Of a stretch of 64,000 nt of DNA, positions 34,833 to 43,001 are shown one piece after another (the first letter of the stretch is position 1; each line of letters begins with the position of its first letter). The stretch covers positions 506,160 to 570,159 of the forward strand of contig CAWIUT010000010.1 of NCBI GenBank assembly GCA_963839365.1. Direction: 5' to 3'. The position numbers were made by a program, and so were the translations under genes. The notes beneath the pieces were generated by a model. It saw only the letters and a list, made by a program, of their open reading frames with translations. It was not told the DNA's origin and ran no database searches. The stretch comes from DASSKA01 sp963839365. GTDB taxonomy: Bacteria > Actinomycetota > Actinomycetes > Propionibacteriales > Nocardioidaceae.

Positions 34833-35891
34833 ATGACCGACACAGTGGACCCGCCTGACACGGCGGACCCCGCTAGTGAGGGATACGTCACCCCGGGCCG
34901 GTACGACCGGGACACCCGCTACCTCAGCACCAGGATCACCGAGAACGGCGAGAGCGGCTACCCGGTCGAGCCAGGCCGCTACCGGCTCGTGGTCGCCCGG
35001 GCCTGCCCGTGGGCGAACCGAGCGATCATCGTCCGGCGTCTGCTCGGCCTCGAGGACGTCCTGGGCATGGGCATCTGCGGGCCCACCCATGACGACCGGA
35101 GCTGGACCTTCGACCTCGACCCGGGCGGCCGGGACCCGGTGCTCGGCTACGAGCGGCTGCAGCAGGCCTACCTGGCCCGAGACCCCGGCTACGACAAGGG
35201 CATCACCGTGCCGGCGATGGTGGAGATCGACACCGGCCAGGTGGTCAGCAACGACTTCCCGCAGCTCACCCTGGACATGTCCACCGAGTGGCGGAAGTTC
35301 CACCGGGAGGGCGCGCCCGACCTCTATCCCGAGCCGCTGCGCGAGGAGATGGACGAGGTGATGCAGCGGGTCTACACCGAGGTGAACAACGGTGTCTACC
35401 GGTGCGGCTTCTCCGGCTCCCAGCAGGCGTACGACGAGGCGTACGACAGGCTGTTCGCCGCGTTCGACTGGCTGGAGGACCGGCTGGCGGAGCGCCGCTT
35501 CCTGATGGGGGAGACGATCACCGAGGCCGACGTACGGCTGTTCACCACTCTGGCGCGGTTCGACGCGGTCTACCACAGCCACTTCAAGTGCAACCGCAGC
35601 AAGCTCGCCGAGATGCCGGTGCTGTGGGCCTACGCCCGCGACCTGTTCCAGACCCCGGGGTTCGGGGACACCATCGACTTCGACCACATCAAGCGGCACT
35701 ACTACTGCGTGCAACGCGACGTGAACCCGACCGGAATCGTGCCCAAGGGGCCCGAACTCACGGGGTGGCTGGCTCCGCACGGCCGCGAGCGGCTCGGCGG
35801 ACGACCGTTCGGTGCCGGCACCCCGCCGCCTCCGCCGAAGCCCGACGAGGTGGTGCCCGCGGAGCACGCCGCAGCAGGGCAGACCGGCTGA
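34833..35891 (+). CDS. Glutathionyl/mycothiolyl-hydroquinone reductase (Xi-class GST, YqjG/ECM4 type)
   Basis: 352 residues, the length of the Xi class. The thioredoxin-like half carries the catalytic Cys58 in ARACPWANRAIIVRRLLGLEDVLG. The helical half has FPQLTLDMSTEWR, VNNGVYRCGFSGSQQAYDEAYDRLFAAFDWLEDRL, MGETITEADVRLFTTLARFDAVYHSHFKCN and DHIKRHYYCVQRDVNPTGIVPKGPEL, all family signatures. These enzymes reduce thiol conjugates of hydroquinones. Since the host looks mycothiol-based, mycothiol is the probable thiol. It is divergent from the thioredoxin gene. Confidence 0.93.
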   Translation: MTDTVDPPDTADPASEGYVTPGRYDRDTRYLSTRITENGESGYPVEPGRYRLVVARACPWANRAIIVRRLLGLEDVLGMGICGPTHDDRSWTFDLDPGGRDPVLGYERLQQAYLARDPGYDKGITVPAMVEIDTGQVVSNDFPQLTLDMSTEWRKFHREGAPDLYPEPLREEMDEVMQRVYTEVNNGVYRCGFSGSQQAYDEAYDRLFAAFDWLEDRLAERRFLMGETITEADVRLFTTLARFDAVYHSHFKCNRSKLAEMPVLWAYARDLFQTPGFGDTIDFDHIKRHYYCVQRDVNPTGIVPKGPELTGWLAPHGRERLGGRPFGAGTPPPPPKPDEVVPAEHAAAGQTG

Positions 35892-35903
35892 TCCGGGCGG
35901 GCG

Positions 35904-36539
35904 TCAGCCGATCCGCACCCAGCGGTGCGACTCGTCCCGCCGGTCGGCCACGAAGTGGCCGTTGCGGCAGTGCCCTGCGTCCACGCCGCCGGTGTTCAGC
36001 ACCTGCCCGGTGTCGTGGTAGACCCGCAGCCTGCCGCCGAACCGGAGCCGGACCCGCGGGACGGCGCCTGAGTTCGTGCAGGAGGCGGTGTCTCCACCGT
36101 TGTAGGCGTTGGGCGGAGCGTCGGAGAGGTCGAAGTTCTCCGAGTTCTGGCCACCGGTCTCGGTGAGCACCAGCCGGCTCCGAGGTTGCACGGTGCGCCG
36201 GCCCCACAGGTCGTAGGTGTGTGTGCCGACCACCACGACGACGCGCACCCGGACCCGGTGGTGGGCCGGGTTGTCCAGCCGCACCGCCGCGGCGTCCCAG
36301 CAGGTGGTCGACTTCCCGAAGTTGCCGCACGGGGAGCCGACGAACCGTCCGGGCTTCCTGAACGGCCAGGGCCGGGGCTGCCGGCCGCTCGTGGCCTCGG
36401 TGTGGGTGTCCATGTAGCCGACGTAGACCCTCAGCCCCGATCGGGCCGCGGCGTGAGCGGGCGTGAGCAGCAAGCCGCTGAGCAGCGCGCCCCCGATCGT
36501 TAACACCAGCCACGGGAGCACTCGTGGGACAACACCCAT
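35904..36539 (-). CDS. Hypothetical secreted protein, 211 aa
   Basis: A clear signal peptide (MGVVPRVLPWLVLTIGGALLSGLLLTPAHAAA, cleavage after AHA) and a mature beta-rich domain. It has Cys at GSPCGNFGKSTTCWD and further on (ASCTNSG, GHCRNG), four to five in all, consistent with disulfides outside the cell. It ends RDESHRWVRIG. No family recognised. An IS481-type element begins 67 bp upstream of its start and may have displaced its promoter. Confidence 0.8.
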   Translation of the reverse strand: MGVVPRVLPWLVLTIGGALLSGLLLTPAHAAARSGLRVYVGYMDTHTEATSGRQPRPWPFRKPGRFVGSPCGNFGKSTTCWDAAAVRLDNPAHHRVRVRVVVVVGTHTYDLWGRRTVQPRSRLVLTETGGQNSENFDLSDAPPNAYNGGDTASCTNSGAVPRVRLRFGGRLRVYHDTGQVLNTGGVDAGHCRNGHFVADRRDESHRWVRIG

Positions 36540-36606
36540 AACGGCACGGTACTGTCCCCTTATCGGGGGACCTATGGGTCATCAGGGCCTTCGCGTGGAC
36601 AGCCGA

Positions 36607-36639
36607 ACTAGTCCTTAGGGATCACGGGTTGGGGTGACA
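36607..36639 (+). repeat. Left terminal inverted repeat of the IS481-type element
   Basis: Begins ACTAGTCCTTAGGGATCACG and ends GGGGTGACA. It pairs with 37747-37779, with about six mismatches. Confidence 0.85.
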
Positions 36640-36720
36640 CCCGGCCAGCCTCCGTGCAGGTGTGGGCCACGGGAGGCAGTCTCTGGATTGCTCAAGATCT
36701 AGAGAACAGGAAGCCATCCC

Positions 36721-37713
36721 GTGACCCACGAGAACATTGTCTACGACCGTCGTGTCCGGTTGATCAACTACGCCGCGAAGATCGGCAACGTGGCCGAGGC
36801 GTGCCGGGTGTTCGGCGTCTCGCGCAAGACCTACTACGAGTGGCTGAAGAAGGCGCAGGCCTACGGGCTGTCGGCGCTGCTTCCGCGAGAACGGCGCCGG
36901 CCGCACCAGCCGAATGCGATGAGCAGCGAGGAGGTCTCGGTGATCTTGGCCGAGGCGGTCTCCCGGCCAACGCTGGGTCCCAGATCGCTGCTGCGCCACC
37001 TCGAGGCCCGCGGGGTGCACCGCTCCGCGTCCGGGGTGGCCAAGGTGTTGGGCCGGCACAACCTCGGTACGGCCCGGCAGCGGGTCGCCGCGCTTGCCTC
37101 GCTGACCGCGGCCGAGACCGGACAGGTCACCGAGCAGGCGCTGGAGGGCCCGTTCGGGTTCTGCCTGTACGCCTCCGCGCCCGGTCAGGTAGTCGCCTTG
37201 GACACCTTCTACGTCGGCCGACTCAAGGGCATCGGCGCGGTCTGGCAGCTGACCGCGGTCGACGTGGCCACCCGGCTCGCGGTGTGCCAGCTGGTCGTCG
37301 GAGACAAGACCGCCACCGTGGCGGCCGGCTTCCTCGACCACCTCAAGAAGGCGCTGCGCAAGCACGGCATCAAGCTGTCCGGGGTGCTGTCCGATAACGG
37401 GCCGGAGTTCACCGGCAAGGCGTTCAAGACCCGCATCGGCGAGCTCGGGCTGGTCCATGACCGGATCCCGCCCCGCTCGCCGAACCACAACGCGGTCTGC
37501 GAACGCTTCCACGGCACCGTGCTGCGCGAGTTCTACCGGCCACACTTCCACCGCGGCCGAGTCGACGACATCGCCCTGCTGAACCGGTCGCTGCAGGCCT
37601 GGATCACCGACTACAACCACCACCGCCCCAACCACGGCGACTACATGACCGGACGCACCCCGCTGCAGGTCAAGAAACACCTCAAGAAGCGCATCCGGCA
37701 AACTGCTGGCTGA
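36721..37713 (+). CDS. IS481-family transposase (DDE)
   Basis: 330 residues, apparently intact. The N-terminal helix-turn-helix is YAAKIGNVAEACRVFGVSRKTYYEWLKKA, followed by a second HTH (ARQ..). The rve-type DDE catalytic core has Asp in VVALDTFYVG, Asp in GVLSDNGPEFTGKAFKTRI and Glu in NHNAVCERFHGTVLREFYRPHF. GTG start. Length and motif spacing fit a functional enzyme, so the element may still move. Confidence 0.93.
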   Translation: MTHENIVYDRRVRLINYAAKIGNVAEACRVFGVSRKTYYEWLKKAQAYGLSALLPRERRRPHQPNAMSSEEVSVILAEAVSRPTLGPRSLLRHLEARGVHRSASGVAKVLGRHNLGTARQRVAALASLTAAETGQVTEQALEGPFGFCLYASAPGQVVALDTFYVGRLKGIGAVWQLTAVDVATRLAVCQLVVGDKTATVAAGFLDHLKKALRKHGIKLSGVLSDNGPEFTGKAFKTRIGELGLVHDRIPPRSPNHNAVCERFHGTVLREFYRPHFHRGRVDDIALLNRSLQAWITDYNHHRPNHGDYMTGRTPLQVKKHLKKRIRQTAG

Positions 37714-37746
37714 CAACCACCAACGAGTCGTCCAGGGACGCCGACC

Positions 37747-37779
37747 TGTCACCCCCACCCGTGCTCCGGAAGAACTAGT
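37747..37779 (-). repeat. Right terminal inverted repeat of the IS481-type element
   Basis: Read from the right it begins ACTAGTTCTTCCGGAGCACG and ends GGGGTGACA, matching the left end. Confidence 0.85.
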
Positions 37780-37936
37780 CCGCCGGGGGCGAACCGGGTC
37801 AGAACAGCCGCAAAGCCGCAGCCGGCCTAGGCTGGGAGCCGTCCCGACCGCCATCTCGCAGCCCCGCTCAAGGTCGGCTTCCCGGCCGCGCGACACTGGC
37901 TCCGATCCCGCCGGTGCGTCAGAATGGCCCATTGTC

Positions 37937-38626
37937 ATGTCCGAGCAGATCGGCACCTCGCAACAGACGGTTGAGGATGCGCTGGCGCGACGCCTCAGGG
38001 CCCGACGGGGTGCACCCTCCCCCTGGTCCGAGCGTCTGCGCGAGCTGGGAGCTATCGACCGGGCGGCGTACCAGGCCGTCGCGAAGACCCCCACACCGCG
38101 ACTGGACGGTGCATTCCGCCGGCTCTCGCGCGCCGCGAACCAGTCACGCCTTTGGTTCGGCATCGCCGCAGCGATGGTCCTGCTGGGTGGCAGTCGTGGC
38201 CGACGGGCGGCGTTCGACGGTGTCCTGGCGATCGGCGCTGCGTCGGCGAGCGTCAACCTCGCCATCAAACCCCTTGCCCAGCGCCGGCGCCCGGCGCGGG
38301 TCGAGCCGGCCCGGTTCGGGAACCGCGACGTGCCGATGCCGCAGTCGACCTCGTTCCCGTCCGGACACGCCGCATCGGCGTTCGCGTTCGCTTCTGCTGT
38401 CTCCCGCGAGCTGCCAGGCCTGTCCGTGCCGATCGGGCTACTCGCCGGTGCGGTGGCGTACTCGCGGGTCCACACCGGCGTCCATTACCCAGGCGACGTG
38501 GTGATCGGCTCGATCCTCGGCGCCGGGGCAGCCGCCATGGTGATGGCGCCAGGACCTTGGCCACCGTGGGCGCCCCGGTCGTCAGCGCGACGGCCGGCTG
38601 CCTCCACCGCCGGCGCGCGCCGCTGA
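37937..38626 (+). CDS. PAP2-family phosphatase
   Basis: 229 residues. The three-part acid phosphatase signature is complete: Lys111-x6-Arg118-Pro (KPLAQRRRP), Pro141-Ser-Gly-His144 (FPSGHAASAFAFASAVSRELP) and Ser176-Arg177-x5-His183-x3-Asp187 (SRVHTGVHYPGD). Several membrane segments surround it. Such enzymes dephosphorylate lipid phosphates such as undecaprenyl diphosphate or phosphatidic acid. The C-terminal Pro/Ala/Arg-rich tail overlaps the convergent RDD gene by 45 bp. It follows the IS element by 157 bp. Confidence 0.93.
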   Translation: MSEQIGTSQQTVEDALARRLRARRGAPSPWSERLRELGAIDRAAYQAVAKTPTPRLDGAFRRLSRAANQSRLWFGIAAAMVLLGGSRGRRAAFDGVLAIGAASASVNLAIKPLAQRRRPARVEPARFGNRDVPMPQSTSFPSGHAASAFAFASAVSRELPGLSVPIGLLAGAVAYSRVHTGVHYPGDVVIGSILGAGAAAMVMAPGPWPPWAPRSSARRPAASTAGARR

Positions 38627-39106
38627 GGATGCGGCTCTGGGCTGCCAGTCGTAGATCACCGAGGTCCTCAGCACGGAATCTTGAAGTGACCTGTTCTGCC
38701 GGCTGACCGCGACCCACAGGAGACCGATCGGGAAGAGGGCGCAGAACAGGGCACGCAGGAACGAGCCGATCAGCTTCATCCTGTCGCCCCGATAGTTGAC
38801 GACCCGGAGGCCCATGACCAGGCTCCCGTAAGAGCGGCCGCTGATCCGCCAGGCAAGGCCCAGGTAGACGACCACCGCGACGAGGGCGGTGGCCAGGCTG
38901 AAGACCAGACCGATGTCGGGGAAGCTGAAGCTGCGTGGGTCGACAAGGAACAGCAGGAGGGCCCAGGCGGCGTAGCCGACCAGGAGCAGGCCGGCGACCA
39001 CGACTCCGTCGATCAGCGCTGCTGCTCCGCGCGTCACCAGGCCGGCCCGCTGCAACTGGTACGGCCGCGCCTCGCGGGGCAGTGCGGAGAAGCGACCCTC
39101 GGCCAT
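38582..39106 (-). CDS. RDD-family membrane protein
   Basis: 174 residues. RDD domain: LVTRGAAALIDGVVVAGLLLVGYAAWALLLFL with the characteristic Arg and Asp of helix 1, a second hydrophobic block FSLATALVAVVVYLGLAWRISGRSYGSLVMGLRVVNYRGDRMKLIGSFLRALFCALFPIGLLWV with the conserved GxSxGxxxxGLRVV, and then the third conserved Asp. RDD proteins have been linked to Na+/H+ exchange but mostly lack assigned function. It lies 6 bp behind the nonapeptide-repeat gene, so the two are cotranscribed. Its 3' end overlaps the PAP2 gene. Confidence 0.9.
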   Translation of the reverse strand: MAEGRFSALPREARPYQLQRAGLVTRGAAALIDGVVVAGLLLVGYAAWALLLFLVDPRSFSFPDIGLVFSLATALVAVVVYLGLAWRISGRSYGSLVMGLRVVNYRGDRMKLIGSFLRALFCALFPIGLLWVAVSRQNRSLQDSVLRTSVIYDWQPRAASSAARAGGGGSRPSR

Positions 39107-39112
39107 GACGGC

Positions 39113-39934
39113 TCAACCCCCGGGGTTGCGCTGGCTGGGAACGACGTTCCCCAGCTCAGTCGACCTGGGTGCTATGGGGGCCCCTGCGGAGCGGCGGCCG
39201 CGACGACGCAGCAGCCGGTCCGCGACGCGTCCGACCGCCTCGTCTGCGTTGATGCCCTGCATGCGCACGCCGCTCACGGTGTCCGATGCCATGGAGCCGG
39301 TCGACTCCCGGATGATCCCGGGGAGGTCAACCCCGTCGATGACCTCGTTGGCCAGCCCGATGAGGTCCACCCGGTCCAGCACGGCCTGGACGAGTGCGTC
39401 GAGGTCGACGCGCTGAAGGACCAGCGAGGTCAGGTCCATGCGGTCCAGCACGTCGTCCAGGTCCAGCCGACGTGCCACCGCGTCCACGTCGACCCGGTTG
39501 ACCACCGCGTCCACGTCGACGCGGCTGACGACCTCGTCGAGATCCACTCGGCGCACCACCGCCTCGACGTCCAGCTGGGTGGCCGCTGTGTCCAGGTCCA
39601 CCGCGGCAACGACCTTGTCAAGGTCGACGTACTGAAGCAGCAGCTCGGTCAGCCCAGCACGGGCAAGTACCTCGCGGAGAAGGGCCGGGACGAGCAAGTC
39701 CGACCATCTCGCGACCGTGCGGAGCACGCCGGCCCGCTGCTGGGCACCTTCCTGAGCCACCTCGTCGAGCCAGTGCCCTGGCTGGAACCGCTCCGACAGC
39801 AGCGGTGGGCGGAGTGCGAGGTGCAGAGCGGGCTCGAGGACCGGCCTTACCCGCTGGGACGCGGCTTCGGCCGCCCTCACTGCCCGTCCAGCGAGACCGG
39901 CACCGACGTCGACAGGGGAGATGCGAACACCCAT
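39113..39934 (-). CDS. Nonapeptide-repeat protein of unknown function
   Basis: 273 residues, no signal peptide or membrane helix. Residues 103-165 are seven consecutive 9-residue units of the form (V/L)D(V/L)DxV(V/A)xR, followed by longer, less regular units with the same VDL(D/I) core up to about residue 205. The strict spacing of hydrophobic and acidic residues suggests a solenoid or amphipathic membrane-surface structure. The N-terminal 100 residues are helical. ATG 39934 has an excellent site (AGGGAGGA). It heads a two-gene unit with the RDD protein. The function is unknown; a membrane- or polymer-associated scaffold for the RDD protein is a guess. Confidence 0.85.
   Translation of the reverse strand: MGVRISPVDVGAGLAGRAVRAAEAASQRVRPVLEPALHLALRPPLLSERFQPGHWLDEVAQEGAQQRAGVLRTVARWSDLLVPALLREVLARAGLTELLLQYVDLDKVVAAVDLDTAATQLDVEAVVRRVDLDEVVSRVDVDAVVNRVDVDAVARRLDLDDVLDRMDLTSLVLQRVDLDALVQAVLDRVDLIGLANEVIDGVDLPGIIRESTGSMASDTVSGVRMQGINADEAVGRVADRLLRRRGRRSAGAPIAPRSTELGNVVPSQRNPGG
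39440..39628 (-). repeat. Seven tandem 27-nt coding repeats (9-residue units)
   Basis: On the minus strand each 27-nt unit codes for one VDxDxVVxR-type nonapeptide. Units are diverged at the DNA level but keep exact period, so the repeat is old and maintained by selection on the protein. Confidence 0.85.
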
Positions 39935-40086
39935 GGCTTCCTCCCTCTTCATCGCTCATGACACATCTCCTGACACCCTCGCCGGATCCCCCACGGTGGG
40001 TGACCTGCTTCGACGACGCACCTCGTCGTGTCGGCGTCGAGCAGCTCGCCGAGCCACTCACTGCGGCGGGCATCGCCTCGTGACCG

Positions 40087-41556
40087 TCAGACTCCTTCGA
40101 TTGCCGGGATCCGGGAGCTCCCGATGGCATCGGTGAACGCCCGGAAGTCGCGCTCGTTCTGTGCTGCATAGCGCTGTGCGAAGTCGGCGATCGACGAGTC
40201 GAAGCCGTCGTCGTCGCCCAGGTACGCCGCGATCGCCACCGGGTCACCGGAGCGAGCGTGTGCGCGGGCCAACGTCCACCCGCAGAGGCGGCCGTAGAGG
40301 GTCATCGCGTGCGGCGTCATCAGCTCGACGGTGGCCGAGCCCTTCATGTCGCGCAGCTGGCGCCAGTAGAGATAACGCCCCGCCTGGGCGCCCTTGCTCC
40401 AGCCCAGGAAGATGTCACTCGTGGCCTGCATGAGCCGTTGGCCCTGCACCACGCGCTCGCCGGCCTGTTCGTAAGGACTACGGCGCAGAGGTCCTTCGAG
40501 GACTGATGACGTCGCTTCCTTGACCTGGAGGAACAGGGGGTCGTCCTCGTCGCGTCCCTCCAGCAGGACGACGAAGGCGCGCGTCCCCACACTTCCGACC
40601 CCGACGACCTTGCGGCCCCAGTCCACGATCTCGAAGTGGTCCAGGAGCTGTTGCCGGTCCGGCGGGAGACTGTCCCGGTACTCTGAGAACGCGTTCAGGA
40701 TGGCTTGTTCGAGCTCGTCGGGCTGGATCCCGTAGGTCTGGTGCAGCTCGCGCGCGGGCACGACCACCGGGGGCAGACTGGCGATCCGATAGCTCCCGTC
40801 GACCATCTCGGTCAGCTTGGCGAGCGCCTGCATGCTGGATCGTGCATGCGCTTTCTGGACATTCTTCTCGAAGCGCTTGCGCAGCTTCTTGGCCTCCTTG
40901 GCTCCAGACTTGTCCTTGCCGCCCCCGTCGCCCCTCGGCTTGCTCGCGGCCAGCTGAGCGGTGGCTGCCCACACCGCCTGCTTGAGGTCGTCCTCGGCGA
41001 GATGCGCATACCACACATCGAGGGTCCTCATGGTCGAGAAGCTCGCCATCGCCTCCCGGTAGGCGCGCACAGTGGCCAGGGTGGTCGCGGTCACGTCCGA
41101 GCCTGCGAAGCCGTTGTTGCTACCGGCGACCGTAAGGCTGGCCGCGAGTCGCTTCACGTCGTACTCGAACGGCCCCGGCAGCGTCTCGTCGAAGTCGTTG
41201 ATATCGAAGACGAGCTGTCTCTCCGGTGAGGCGAACACGCCGAAGTTCGACAGGTGGGCATCGCCGCACAGCTGGACGTCCAGCCCTGCGGTGGGCGTCC
41301 CCGCGAGGTCGGCCGCCATGATCTTGGCCGCGCCGCGGTAGAACGTGAACGGAGACGCCATCATCCGGCCGTGTCGCACCGGGACGAGATCCACGTCGCG
41401 CCGGGCGTTCTGTTCCTCGATCAAGGCCACTGGATCGGGCCTGACCGCGTTCGCCACCCACCCCGCGTGGCCCGACGTCGGCGCCCGGACGCGCGCGGCC
41501 TGCCCCCGCGCGCGGCGTTCTGCAAGGGTCAGGTGGTCAACCTTCTTCAGCATCAT
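40087..41556 (-). CDS. DUF2252 family protein
   Basis: 489 residues. Characteristic lines are MMASPFTFYRGAAKIMAADLAGTPTAGLDVQLCGDAHLSNFGVFASPERQLVFDINDFDETLPGPFEYDVKRLAASL (residues about 65-145), where the CGDAHLxNFG and DxNDFDE motifs resemble a kinase-like catalytic loop. The C-terminal half has VGVGSVGTRAFVVLLEGRDEDDPLFLQVKEATSS. A lysine-rich linker (KPRGDGGGKDKSGAKEAKKLRKRFEK) lies in the middle. Actual function is not established. It overlaps the dehydrogenase gene by 4 nt (ATGA), so they are coupled. Confidence 0.9.
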   Translation of the reverse strand: MMLKKVDHLTLAERRARGQAARVRAPTSGHAGWVANAVRPDPVALIEEQNARRDVDLVPVRHGRMMASPFTFYRGAAKIMAADLAGTPTAGLDVQLCGDAHLSNFGVFASPERQLVFDINDFDETLPGPFEYDVKRLAASLTVAGSNNGFAGSDVTATTLATVRAYREAMASFSTMRTLDVWYAHLAEDDLKQAVWAATAQLAASKPRGDGGGKDKSGAKEAKKLRKRFEKNVQKAHARSSMQALAKLTEMVDGSYRIASLPPVVVPARELHQTYGIQPDELEQAILNAFSEYRDSLPPDRQQLLDHFEIVDWGRKVVGVGSVGTRAFVVLLEGRDEDDPLFLQVKEATSSVLEGPLRRSPYEQAGERVVQGQRLMQATSDIFLGWSKGAQAGRYLYWRQLRDMKGSATVELMTPHAMTLYGRLCGWTLARAHARSGDPVAIAAYLGDDDGFDSSIADFAQRYAAQNERDFRAFTDAIGSSRIPAIEGV

Positions 41557-42929
41557 TCCGCCCCGTCCCAGTCGGACGAGCCAGGTGGCGTGCCGCCAGC
41601 TGGATATTCCTGCATGGGGACGTCCCCGGCCCGCCAGGCCGTCATGACCGGGTCGATGACCCGCCAGGCCTCCTCGGCCTCGTCGCCGCGGATGAACAGC
41701 ATCGGGTCGTTGTTGAGCATCTCGAGGATGAGGTGCGCATATGCGGTGAACCGGGGCGCGGTCGAGCGCGCTTCGAGCTCGCGGGTCTCAGCGGTCTGCT
41801 CGGGCCCGTTGAGGGTGGTGGAGAGCCGTACGTACGGCTCGGTGAGTCCGATCCGGAGCACGTTGGGAGCGACGCCGGGCACCTGCTCGGTGAGATACCC
41901 GGGGATGGCGCGGAAGTGGACGGCGATCTCCGCGGAGTCCGCCGCCAGGGCCTTGCCGGAGCGGAGGGTGAAGGGAACCCCGTCCCAACGAGGATCGTGC
42001 ACGTCGAGTGTCAGGGAAGCGTAGGTCTCGGTGTTGCGGCTGGGGTCGACGCCCGGCTCGTCGACGTACGACGGCACGTGCCGTGAACCGATGGTGCCCT
42101 CGGTGTAGCGAGCCCGGATCGTGTCGCTGCGCATGCGCTCCGGCGTCGGCGGGGTCGCCGCACGGAGCGCCTCGACCCGGACGTCCCGGAAGGAGTGCGC
42201 GTCGATGCGGGCCGGCTGTTCCATGAGGACCAGCGCCATCGCCTCCATGAGGTGGTTCTGCACCATGTCCTTCAGGGCGCCGGCACCGTCGTAATAACCC
42301 GCTCGGCCCTCGAGGGTCAGGCCCTCCAGCCAGCTGACGTCAACCCGCTCGACGTGCTCCGCGTTCCAGACGGGCTCGAAGACCCGGTTGAGGAACCTGA
42401 GGGTGAGTACCCGGCGGACCAGCTCGTTGGACAGGAAGTGGTCGATCCGGTAGATGATCGGCGCCGGCAGGTGGATCCGGATGAGCTCGTTGAGCTGCTG
42501 GGCCGAGGCGAGGTCGGTGCCGAAGGGCTTCTCGATCGACACCGCGTCCCCGGCGGTGAGCTTGGTGGCGGCCAGTGTCTTGAGGACAGGCTGGAACAGG
42601 ACCGGTGGCAGCGCCAGGTAGACAAGTGTGCTGGGATGCTCCTCGCCGATCAGCGCACCGACATCTTCTGGCTGGGTGACGTCACATGGCTGGAATGCGA
42701 GCATCCGCACGACGGCGTCGCGCGTCGCGGACTGCACCCGGGCGTGCTTCTCCAGCTCGGTGGCGATGTGCTGACGGAAGTCTTCGGTCGACCAGTCCGT
42801 CTTGGCGGCGCCCACGATCGTGAGCCGGGGCGGCAGGAGACCGGCCTCGGCCAGCTGGGCCACTGCGGGAAGCAGCAGTCGGCTGGTGAGATCACCGGAG
42901 GCGCCGAGCAGAACCATGCGCTCGATCAT
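41553..42929 (-). CDS. zwf: Glucose-6-phosphate dehydrogenase family protein with altered substrate motif
   Basis: 458 residues, shorter than the roughly 490-510 of standard enzymes. NADP loop VLLGASGDLTSRLLLPAVAQLAEAGLL, EKPFGTDLASAQQLN, YYDGAGALKDMVQNHLMEAMALVLME (catalytic His of QNHL present). The usual substrate motif RIDHYLGKE reads RIDHFLSNE: Asp-His are kept but the phosphate-binding Lys is Asn. Canonical enzymes oxidise glucose 6-phosphate to the lactone; this change could mean weak binding of phosphate or another sugar substrate. Coupled to the DUF2252 gene; 72 bp separate it from the CoA-disulfide-reductase-like gene upstream. Confidence 0.85.
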   Translation of the reverse strand: MIERMVLLGASGDLTSRLLLPAVAQLAEAGLLPPRLTIVGAAKTDWSTEDFRQHIATELEKHARVQSATRDAVVRMLAFQPCDVTQPEDVGALIGEEHPSTLVYLALPPVLFQPVLKTLAATKLTAGDAVSIEKPFGTDLASAQQLNELIRIHLPAPIIYRIDHFLSNELVRRVLTLRFLNRVFEPVWNAEHVERVDVSWLEGLTLEGRAGYYDGAGALKDMVQNHLMEAMALVLMEQPARIDAHSFRDVRVEALRAATPPTPERMRSDTIRARYTEGTIGSRHVPSYVDEPGVDPSRNTETYASLTLDVHDPRWDGVPFTLRSGKALAADSAEIAVHFRAIPGYLTEQVPGVAPNVLRIGLTEPYVRLSTTLNGPEQTAETRELEARSTAPRFTAYAHLILEMLNNDPMLFIRGDEAEEAWRVIDPVMTAWRAGDVPMQEYPAGGTPPGSSDWDGAE

Positions 42930-43001
42930 GTGGAAACACCTTCCTCCAGCGGCGTGTCACCCATCACCCCACCACCGATCCGTGCCCGACGGGCTCGCCC
43001 G

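Larger units (their letters stand above)
36607..37779 (+). mobile_element. IS481-family insertion sequence
   Basis: About 1.17 kb with one transposase gene. The outer 33 bp on each side (36607-36639 and 37747-37779) are imperfect inverted repeats sharing CACGGGT and GGGGTGACA blocks. Both outer ends read ACTAGT. IS481 itself inserts at NCTAGN and duplicates it, so these hexamers may be the target duplication, or, being palindromic, part of the terminal repeat. Confidence 0.88.

Noticed and set aside
39958..40083. 41-codon plus-strand frame in the gap between the repeat protein and DUF2252
   Set aside because: It has an ATG but no convincing ribosome-binding site or homology, and it overlaps the upstream region of the nonapeptide-repeat gene.
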